26,672 nucleotides of DNA, taken from contig NW_019091582.1 in the NCBI RefSeq assembly GCF_001949145.1, positions 162,678 through 189,349 on the forward strand, in the 5' to 3' direction. The translations under genes and the position numbers were made by a program. The stretch is from Acanthaster planci (Eukaryota; Echinodermata; Asteroidea; Valvatida; Acanthasteridae). Below, one piece after another: positions 18,657-26,672 of this stretch (position 1 is the stretch's first letter; each line of letters opens with the position of its first letter). Below the pieces are notes generated by a model. The model saw only the letters and a program-made list of their open reading frames with translations. It was not told the DNA's origin and searched no databases.

Positions 18657-21307
18657 GACCAATGGTTATGTGAGGGCGCTGTTAATTTTGGGCAGCATGC
18701 ATTCCTGCGGTGCGCCTAAATGCTCTAGTAACAAACTGCACACGAAGCAAGTCGGGTTCAATAGTTTTGAGAGGGTAATTAGAATGTATCCAGTGCTGAA
18801 AATCACCCAAAGCCCCGATTCAGAAGTTTTACAAGCTTTATTCATTTAACCAAGCACAGCTTAGTTGAAGATGGAAAATGGACGGAAAATTGTGGCTGTG
18901 ACTTTAAATTAAGCATTATTCAGAAACAGCTACATTATTCAAAAACATCAGCCCAGGTCACGGGAAACCTATCGACCCTTTTCAAACGCGCATTGAGTCG
19001 ACAGATTTGTTGCACTGTGATTGGTTAACGCGTTGCAAACTCTTGGAGGCGCACTGTTGCGAATCGCCGTATTACACATAGCTATATATTTATCACTTTT
19101 TTCTCATAAACGTTTCCTTTTTCTCAAGCCAACCCCCTCCCTTAGTTTAAAAAAACAGCAATGAAAATGTAATGGGGAAAGAGATTAAAGCGTCCCAGTT
19201 GATTATCAAAGCACTTTATTGGGGGCCCCGAAATATCTATTCTGTTTCAAGTTTTTGTTTCCTCAAATGGTGTCATAAGTTGTTTTGGTCCCAGAAAAAT
19301 ACATCGGAAAGCAAGGGCTGGGTTGGGGAAGGGTTAATTTTCGAAGCTGGTGATACCATTATTCACACGTATATTTGACTAGATGTATTTGGAAGGAGAT
19401 GCCTGCCTACATATCCCCACCGTCAATTCGGCTGCGCGACTGACCGAAAGCCCAACAACCCAACCCAAGCGACATATTCTGCATCATGGAAATACACCAT
19501 ACGCAGGCAGATGCTCACAATGAATTTACATAGGGGGATGCTCGGGTCGCTCTGGGGAATTTTCTCGGTAAAGGTTGTGAGGATGCACAAGTCCTCAACA
19601 AGGATTTGCTCCAGCGCGCTGGTTATAGAGAGCGTTGCAGCGCTGTCTATAACCAGAATGCAACAACACTTAGTAAAGTCATTGTTGGATAGGCTTTTTT
19701 ACTGATAAATTCATAATTATGCACGCTTGTGCATAAATGCCTTGGCATCAAGAAATGTGAGTGGGCCATTAAAAACGTAAGGGGGTGCGATTTTGATCAT
19801 TTTCTCACAGGTTTTCTGACCTTGTTAATTCTTGTCTTCAGAAAATCCCACTGAATCGTTTTTGCTATTAGTTTCTAATTTAAGCCGGATTCTTTTTATA
19901 GTTCTCTGTATAAAGACTTTTCAATCGTAATTTTTCCTGTGCGTACGAGATTGTCATATCTAAGCCTGTCTCCTTTCGTGCTCGTTATAGTAAAAGCGAT
20001 TTGTCATGGACCCTTCCCTAATTCATTATTTTCTTGGCCTGAAGAGATAGGGAAATTGCTCTTAAACGTTGTGCCGCTCATACTCACAATGTGAGCAAAC
20101 CATCCAATCAAAAACTGGGATGACTACCTTGATGCATTCGTTGTTTACACTTGTGGTGAATGTAACGTAAAGCACTCCCCAAAAGATCACACGTACGTAC
20201 CTCTCTGCATGTTCCTGTAATGAGAAGCTGTTTCCTCCAGCTCTATATGTACAGAAAATCTGATGCCTTGTTTCTTTTATCATCAGATGGTGTGTAGGGT
20301 ATATATTCCTGTAAAGTGTAACCACTTTCTTCCTGATCTAAGTGCACACGTGGAACTCCTGTTGTGTCTGATATTGCAAGCTCTCCGATAGCATCACCAG
20401 AAAAAGTGGGCAGATATAAGCAAACGCGGAAGCATGCCAGGTGCTTGTGGTTTGTGAGAAATGCAGCTGTCCTTGAATTTTCAAAAGGTACGTGACAAGT
20501 AATCTACCCACCTTGTTCAATTTAAGGTGTTGATTTCAAACATGATTTCACTTGGAGCCTTTTTATTCAGTTACAGTAATTGACTTTGTCCAAATCAAAC
20601 GATACATGAATGGGGCAACCAGTATTTACACCCCCTCCACTTCTAAAGCACTTTTTCGAAAAAGCTGAGTCCATGTCGGATTTCAAAAATCCGAGTCCGA
20701 ATCTGATTTTTTAAAGCACATATATAAGGAGTGGATATCACTAAGTGTTTTTCCCTTTTATGGTAAGTATTCGTGAGTATAAAGAAAGCAAAGGCTGACT
20801 GTCAACGTGTTGAACCACAGTATTCTTAACAAATTATTATTAGCCATTTACGAAAAAAAAAAAACGCTCAAAACTGCATCAAGACCACCCGAAAGAAAAC
20901 TTAGTTTGTAAAACGTACAAAGTCAACTTTCTTTAAGAAAAATATTTTTAATGCATTTTAAACAAAATGAGTTTAAGCTGTAGTTTTTGAAATTTCGTAT
21001 GCATAATTATTCTTTTTTTTCAAGACGTATGTGTCACAGATTGCATTCAGAAATTAATGCTAAATGTGAGATTACATTGTGCTTCGCTGGGGTTTACACG
21101 CAGCGCCATCACATTTTTTGTTTGGAGTTACAATCATGCGACGTTATGCGACAGCAGACGTCTCGGGGAGGTGTTAGATGGCCAGACTATTTTTTTGAAG
21201 GGGGGGGGTTAATGATCTCTGTATTACTAATCATCGCTCTACTCAACCCCAGTCTCTTTGACGATGGTACTTTTTCATTTTGTTTTAGTGTCGATGTCAA
21301 TCAGTGT
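18657..21307. other. Intergenic, gene-poor
   Basis: No recognised coding exon. It contains the strong hairpin at 19619-19656 and small palindromes such as cggatttcaaaaatccg at about 20677. Open frames of 60-114 codons (for example 20987-21331 plus) carry no domain signature. Confidence 0.5.
19619..19656. repeat. Strong hairpin, 16-bp stem
   Basis: CTGGTTATAGAGAGCG (19619-19634) pairs with CGCTGTCTATAACCAG (19641-19656) around a 6-base loop with a single mismatch. It is immediately preceded by the palindromic cagcgcgctg. This is either the core of a very short fold-back element or an RNA hairpin. Confidence 0.85.
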
Positions 21308-21590
21308 TATTATTTATTATTAATTAATTAATTCTGGTAACGACGCCAAAGGTTCCACAAAGGCGCACTGGGCACTCCAGCTAGCAAGAAACCTGTAAAG
21401 AGGAGACAATGAGAAGCAGTTACAGATTTTAAGGTGGGAGGAAAACCCCCAGAGGAATATTCTGGGTAAAACCCACGGAATCAGGTAGGGGCTGAAAACC
21501 CAATTCTCATGTAGACCGAGCCAGGATTCGAACCCGGGCTGCAGAGGTGAAATGCGAGGAAAGAACCACCACGTCAACCCGACTCTTCTT
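21308..21590 (-). mobile_element. tRNA-derived SINE with ATTA-type tail
   Basis: On the minus strand an A-box-like TTGACGTGGTGG (21577-21566) lies 31 bases before a perfect B box GGTTCGAATCC (21534-21524), the spacing of a tRNA-type RNA polymerase III promoter. A body follows with CGTGGGTTTT (21477-21468) and GGTTTTCCTCCCACC (21447-21433), words typical of widespread animal SINE cores. The element ends in a simple tail of TTAA/TAA units (complement of 21308-21332). It is therefore close to full length, about 260 bp plus tail. A minus-strand open frame covering it is fortuitous. Confidence 0.75.
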
Positions 21591-24500
21591 AATGCAACAA
21601 CATCATTCTATATTTGCACTCATTGGATCCTGCTCGAGGAAAATAACCTTTTCTAAGTTACACTAAATGTTACATGTGTATTTTCAACAGCAAACCCGCC
21701 AGAGGGTTGTATCTGCTTCCTCCTCTTGTTTGTTTGTTTGTTTGTTTGTTTTGTTTTGTTTAATTCTTCTGTGAACCTCGATAACAGTGTCCCGCAGTTC
21801 CTTTGCACTTACACGTTTAAATTCCGTAAATCGGAGGGCGAATGGTACGTGTCCATTTAAATTTCACACACAGTTTGTTACATGGAAGCAGCCAATGGCA
21901 CTATCAGATTTGTAATCTTAGAAAAAATCGGCACCTTTTCTATGGTCATTGGCCATTACTGACTGTTATTCGCAAACGTCGCACAAGTAATATCTTTAAT
22001 AACCTGCTGCTAGCAATGTACAGACCATTTCCTCCTTGATTATGCCAGTAAACACGACAAAACACCATTACCTTTTTTGTACCCTGGATCCAAACCTTAA
22101 CTTTAAGTTTATTGGTCCAAGTTTATTAATTGACTTTTGCTGAGGACATCAAGTGTATCGCTATCAGGGGCGAAGCCAGGCCTTGGAATGACATTTTCTA
22201 TAAAACGACTATGCATTTGACTTTTCTCATTCCCCAACGATGGATACTCCATTGAATGCACTCCATAGGTCAGGGGAATGTACTCATATAAATGTTTACT
22301 CTGTCTCTGCTTAAATCTCCAATTCGTCATTCTTAAGTGTGCCTGTCCTTATTGGATGTTTCATATCAGCTGCACTCTCAGTAATGTTGTGGCTACTTAA
22401 TCTGCAATCGCAAGTCACGGCTAATGCAACCAACCCTGTTCTCTCGTAACGTAAAGCACAAGCTTTTCCCTTTCGGCATTTATGTACCTTAGGCCTATTT
22501 TGTACCACATCAACTTCTGTGTTTTGACTTTAGTTTGCCGAGTGCAAAACAAGTGATTTTCAAGATTTTGAAGACTACGTAAAACTGCGATTAAGCATTG
22601 TGGCGGCCACATCAGCGATATCTGGAATGCAATCCACAAACAATCCATTCAGAAACCCAGACGACGAGTTTCAGAATTTATGTTGAATAACCTACCACAT
22701 TATAACGTCTGGAAAGCGCTCAAGAAAGATCACGTTTTTGTAATCTACTCTGGCAATGCATTTCCTGTTATGTGAATCATGATGTTCGTGCCGTAAACAT
22801 ATAATCCCATGGTACCACGCCGAACGTGAACTACCACTGCGTCTATACGCATTGAGTCTTTGCTGGGGTCGCCAAAACTAGGAGACTGCAGAAGATCACT
22901 TACAGGCAGATGCGGAAGCGTGGTCATGTGTCTGTTTGTGGTGAACTGGAGAAAGTTTGGCAAGAAATTCATGAAAAATCATTAGCTCTTGAGCATTTCA
23001 AGGTTTTCATATTGGGTTTGCTTTAGTTTATAGTTTAGTATTGAAGAAATACAAACTCTTGCAATTAATTAGTATTGCAACAATGATGGCACACTAATGC
23101 AAATTTGCAGTCAGCATTAATAAATTTAACGTTAATGTTGCACATTCTAATTAGGTTTTGCTTGAAGAGAAAAACCTGTGGCTGCGGTAAAACCCTTGTT
23201 CAGCTTGAGAAGAAAACCTTGAACTCGCATGCATGTGTCACTAGATATACAGTGCGTTGGAGCATATAGTCTTCAATTATATTTCACATAACAGTTAGGC
23301 CTTTGTTTGATGTAATTATTTAAGTTGACTTATTTATCATTGCTCTAAAGCTCTGGCGAGAAAATAACTCACGCTCAAAAACGACTTTCAACTAATGAAG
23401 AGCCCATTAATACATTTGGTTAAGGTAAAAAGCCTACAGACTTTTATTTCTGACTCCGATTCTCTTTCTGAAGCTGATCGAACAAATTTTACTCACATGT
23501 ACAACTATTGATTAATCGGCTAGAGGAAAAGAACAGTAGCCGTCAAGTCCCATGTGAATAAAGACCACAATGCAGTGGTAAAGACACATAGCTTTAATCG
23601 GGAGTAGGCGGCTCCACTTGGGGAGGAAAGTGACCCACAGTCGCCAGAAATGCACAACTATACAAGATGTCTACAGTGACAAGAAGGGTCAGAAAAGGAC
23701 ACAGTGCTCTTCAATGTCCCATCTGGCAATATCTTCTGATCGTTATGTTGCAATAGAGATGCAGGATTTCCCGTAATATAAGTGATTATTGTGTCCTCAT
23801 TTGCACGCGACCTTAGCTGTGTTGTACGGTTTATGTGCCGGGTGGAAACTTTGTGCATGCCCACAACACTCTTCCAACATCATCATTATGTTTTGATAGA
23901 TCTTCTATTTAAGTAATCGTTTACTGATCACTGCCAAAATAGGTTTTAAGAAATGGTTCATAATGAGTGCAGCCTACTTTGTTGAGAAATAGGAATGATC
24001 ACGAACCATTATCGTTTTCTTTAATTCCACCTATATGAACGGAGGCCAAAGTAAACCTCTAGAATGGCAATGCCAGCCGCATGTTATTGAGAGAATACTA
24101 GCACACCTTACGAAGAGACAAAACCCCGTTGAAAAAGCTTGGTATACAGTATATTCTGGATTCAGTGGACCCCACGCCATGTGTCCTTAATTACCAATGC
24201 TATTTGCAGTAAACGGTGTCGAAATCAATTCACAAGCTCGACAATGTAACTTTCTGTATTACTGAAGACGGACAAAAATAATGCCCTCCAATGTTCTGTT
24301 TTGAAACCTCGGTAAGTTAATCCGCTAAAACGATTAGACGTCCCATTACAGACCTTTTTCATAACTAAATGTAAAGAATACCACCACATGTGGACCGCCT
24401 TTGCCAACGGTGATCTCATAATATTCCAACAGACAGCTTCAGCCACGTGCAACCGGTTGTACGAACACTGCATGCTTGACTAGTTTATCTTGAATTGGTA

Positions 24501-25166
24501 GATTACCATCACAACACATCTTAGGTCTAGCGCGATCGTGACATCCCAGGAAAAAAAGTCTACAAAGAGCGTGAGGAAAGGTCCTTGTCTTAATAGAAAT
24601 AAAACTGTTCATTAAACGACAAATCACGATCATTTGCTTCAACTCTCCGCACAGCTATGTTGACTACAAGGGGCCCATTTCAAGACATATGAAGAAGGAA
24701 ATATCAGCAAAGAAATATCTAAATGTATTTTATGTTTCATACGGAAACTTTTTCTTTTAATTTCAATGTCATTTATTAAAATTATTAAACGGTGATTCCA
24801 TACAGTGAGTATACTCTGCCCATAAACCAAGTCATACAATGAGGAGGTGGCAACCATACGAAGGTTACAAGAATGCTGATTTTTAATGCAGCCGGGATTT
24901 ACATAGCTTTTATTCTCAGTATGATGGAAGTCAGATATAACTGGTGTTCGCCTAAACAGGTTTCCTGAACGTTTACGGGTGCTGGAGTCGGATGCAACTT
25001 CCCTGTTGTTTATTGATGATTTCTTCGAGGTGACAGATTGGCACCCATTGTATCATGTAGGGTCACCAGATTGTGATTTGTCGACACAGGTTACGTCACT
25101 CACGTGAATCTATTCAGAGTGAAACGCAACTTACTGCTTACGATAGTTATGGGGCAGGTATAGACG
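21591..25166. other. Intergenic between SINE and gene C, gene-poor
   Basis: This AT-rich DNA contains a (TTTG)n microsatellite at 21727-21762 and a possible transposon terminus at 22165. Scattered minus-strand open frames of 65-82 codons (for example 22745-22972, 24225-24473) have no recognisable domains. No FReD exon 2, 3 or 4 signature is present on either strand. Confidence 0.5.
21727..21762. repeat. (TTTG)n microsatellite
   Basis: About six gttt units followed by ttttgttttgtttt. Confidence 0.9.
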
Positions 25167-25190
25167 TCTTCAATAGTATTTTGTGGACAT

Positions 25191-25232
25191 CTATAGGCTC
25201 ACAACCATTCGCCAATGAGATATTGTGAAGTC
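25191..25232 (+). promoter_or_regulatory. Gene C 5' leader block conserved with gene A
   Basis: The stretch ctataggctcacaaccattc then gccaatgagatattgtgaag immediately before the ATG aligns closely with gene A (aggcttaaaaccattctcca then atgagatacggtg). It aligns more loosely with gene B (accaatcttctcccagatat then tgtaaagtcat). A clear TATAAA is absent. The nearest weak candidate is GTATAGAC at about 25158, 74 bp upstream of the ATG. Confidence 0.5.
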
Positions 25233-25590
25233 ATGACGTCGTTTCAGCAGACTCTCGTCGTTGCATTCATGATATTCTGGGTTTTCACCACCAACACGGT
25301 GAGGGCTCGACCCGTCGGTAGGATTGGGGCTGAACCCGTCTACCAGCAGCAAATTATCATTAACCCGCTGGAAGATGAAACGTACTCCGGGACCAACTGT
25401 AACTGCTCCACGATCCAAGAAATTGTTTCTGATGTAATACAGAATACGACTTGCCAGCTGGCTGAGCTAGAAACAAACATCGCTAGCAAAGTAGACGGCG
25501 TGTCTGCAGAGTTGACTGACGTCAAACTACAGCTAGACCAGATAAAGGAATCCGTCAGTGAGCTTACTGAGCTCCTGAAAAATGCAACAG
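25233..25590 (+). CDS. Gene C exon 1: signal peptide and coiled coil
   Basis: It codes for 119 residues plus one base, the same length as gene B exon 1, and ends AATGCAACAG|GTGATC. The donor is weaker than GTAGGT in genes A and B but sits at the homologous position and keeps phase 1. The stretch E-I-V-S-D and the helix [25 protein letters not shown] are closest to gene A. Confidence 0.88.
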
Positions 25591-26032
25591 GTGATCTTGT
25601 GGTTCAATTACTAATGTATAAACTTATCAAACCATCTTGAGTCTTCATGTTTTTAAAATTCATTTGAAGTAAATTTTACGGAATCGTATTGCCAGCAAAT
25701 ATTTTTCGCAAGAGTCGGCAAACTAAATTTTGACTAATTTTTTTTCAGAATTCATGTGAAAATTGAACGTCAGTGGTGCAGTTCCTGGGTAAAACCCCAC
25801 AGATGTGAGCTTTCAGGAAATATTTCAGTTCATTAATTAATGATGTTAATAAAACATTGCAATGGTTTGCTTTTTGTGATTTTCAGTTACCCCTCCTCGG
25901 ACTCCCAAGGACTGTTCTGAAGCATTCGCTAACGGTGTGACTACCAGTGGTGTGTACACAATTCAACCAGTCGATGCTGAAGGGCCGTTCAGTGTGTACT
26001 GTGATATGGAGACAGATGGAGGTGGATGGACG
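25233..26032 (+). CDS. FReD gene C: secreted fibrinogen-related protein, exons 1-2 only (3' partial)
   Basis: Exon 1 is 25233-25590 and exon 2 is 25887-26032. The ATG at 25233 ([10 protein letters not shown]) was chosen over the in-frame ATG at 25215 because it aligns with gene A and directly begins the signal peptide. The product has a signal sequence, a C56-N-C58 pair plus C74, sequons at N57, N71 and N117, a coiled coil (about 60-116), a short linker (V-T-P-P-R-T-P), and the start of a FReD to G-G-G-W-T. Intron 1 is 296 bp. The GTAAGT donor after exon 2 is near consensus, so the missing exons 3 and 4 are expected beyond the window. The first 640 bp of intron 2 contain no exon 3. It is probably an innate-immunity lectin like gene B (inference from family). 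Confidence 0.87.
25591..25886 (+). other. Gene C intron 1
   Basis: The intron is 296 bp in phase 1, with donor GTGATC and acceptor TTTTTGTGATTTTCAG nearly identical to gene A. Confidence 0.87.
25887..26032 (+). CDS. Gene C exon 2: linker and start of fibrinogen domain
   Basis: This 146-bp exon has the same length as gene A exon 2. It reads [17 protein letters not shown] to [13 protein letters not shown] and ends ACG|GTAAGT in phase 0. Both cysteines of the first FReD disulfide are present. Confidence 0.9.
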
Positions 26033-26672
26033 GTAAGTTATGAGCAGCTGTACGGGGCTCATCATTAACTTTGATTAAATGGAGAATAGGCCATTATTCG
26101 CCCAGTATTTTTAACTTGTGCAAATAGTCAGTAGCACCAAAAACTAAAAAAAAATCACACAAATTGGTTAGAGGAGTTTCCCCAATATTTATTCAAAACA
26201 AAGTTATTTGAACAAGGTTGGCAAAGGTGGTAAACCAAAACTTGAGAAAATTTTCAAGCAAAATTTGAAACCAGCAAATAGTAATATTATGTTCCAAATA
26301 TTTAAACACCTGTCGTGTATAAAGCGATATAACTGTGTCCATGCTCTGGGCAAGGTCTATTTAACATTAGTCAGTTGTGTTTTTCCGAAGTTTATGGAAT
26401 GGTAAAATAAATAGTCATGCTCGGTTTGGGAAATGCATTCTATAAAATTATTGTAAAGCTCCTGTTCAAACAAATTTAGAATGAAAATAATACTCCACAG
26501 ATAAGATTTGCTAAACAAAAATGAACATATGGTTTAGAAATCTTCAAGCTGATCTAACTGCACATTGGTTTGAATTTGACACTCAAATTCTGTATATCTG
26601 CGTCATCCCACGGGTCTCTGCGCCTTCTTCACGGGAGTCCAGGAAGGACCGACTGGTTTGCCTCGTGTGCTG
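26033..26672 (+). other. Gene C intron 2 (start), to window end
   Basis: AT-rich intronic sequence without the expected exon 3. The last ~75 bases (26600-26672) are abruptly GC-rich and may be the edge of an exon or mobile element. I cannot assign it in any frame. Confidence 0.55.

Noticed and set aside
21320-21577. 85-codon minus-strand open frame
   Set aside because: It coincides with the SINE body and B box, so the frame is a by-product of a non-coding retroposon.
25191-25525. Minus-strand open frames opposite gene C exon 1 (and similar shadows at 11999-12244 and 2138-2450)
   Set aside because: They lie antisense to well-supported FReD exons and arise from their codon bias. They have no domains of their own.
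1-26672. CRISPR array, bacterial operons or phage genes
   Set aside because: There are no regularly spaced direct repeats with spacers, no ribosome-binding sites before compact genes, and clear GT..AG introns. The window is eukaryotic.

Overview
This is metazoan genomic DNA. It is AT-rich, with short exons separated by GT..AG introns, no operons, and dense non-autonomous transposons. The protein families and repeats (secreted fibrinogen-like lectins in multigene clusters, a Penelope-like fragment, Harbinger-type MITEs, a tRNA-derived SINE) fit a marine invertebrate such as an echinoderm, hemichordate, amphioxus or cnidarian. The species cannot be fixed from the window alone.

The only genes I can support strongly are three paralogues for small secreted proteins with a fibrinogen-related domain (FReD). 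Gene A (minus strand, 2257 down to 1446) and gene C (plus, 25233 to 26032) show their first two exons only. Gene B (plus, 11892 to 13941) is complete: four exons and a predicted 353-residue protein made of a signal peptide, a short Cys-containing segment, a coiled coil, a Pro-rich linker and a full FReD. All three share intron phases, an intron 1 of about 300 bp, and a related 5' leader. A and B also have a TATA box 66-67 bp upstream of the ATG. By family knowledge such proteins are oligomeric lectin-like molecules of haemolymph, coelomic fluid or mucus that recognise acetylated glycans in innate defence. That role is inferred here.

Layout: 1-246 minus, 5' part of a Penelope-like (PLE) reading frame running off the edge; 1221-1307, a 29-bp tandem repeat inside or downstream of gene A; 1446-2324, gene A exons 2 and 1 and its promoter; 2330-8190, gene-poor DNA with one GC-richer island (2905-3236) and a diverged ~200-bp direct repeat (5915-6115 and 7387-7590); 8195-9356, a 1.16-kb Harbinger-type non-autonomous element with TAA target duplication; 9897-10202 and 10788-11099, two short inverted-repeat elements; 11240-11580, a diverged ~90-bp direct duplication; 11825-13941, gene B; 13942-18320, gene-poor apart from one unassigned 167-codon open frame; 18325-18656, another inverted-repeat element; 19619-19656, a strong hairpin; 21308-21590, a tRNA-derived SINE on the minus strand; 21600-25150, gene-poor; 25233-26032, start of gene C; 26033-26672, gene C intron 2 and/or flank.

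The window therefore looks like part of a tandemly expanded, transposon-rich FReD lectin cluster. I found no convincing evidence for a wholly new type of system. The most useful observations are the conserved promoter/leader module, the gene-B-specific 7-residue linker duplication, and the set of short transposons between the copies.
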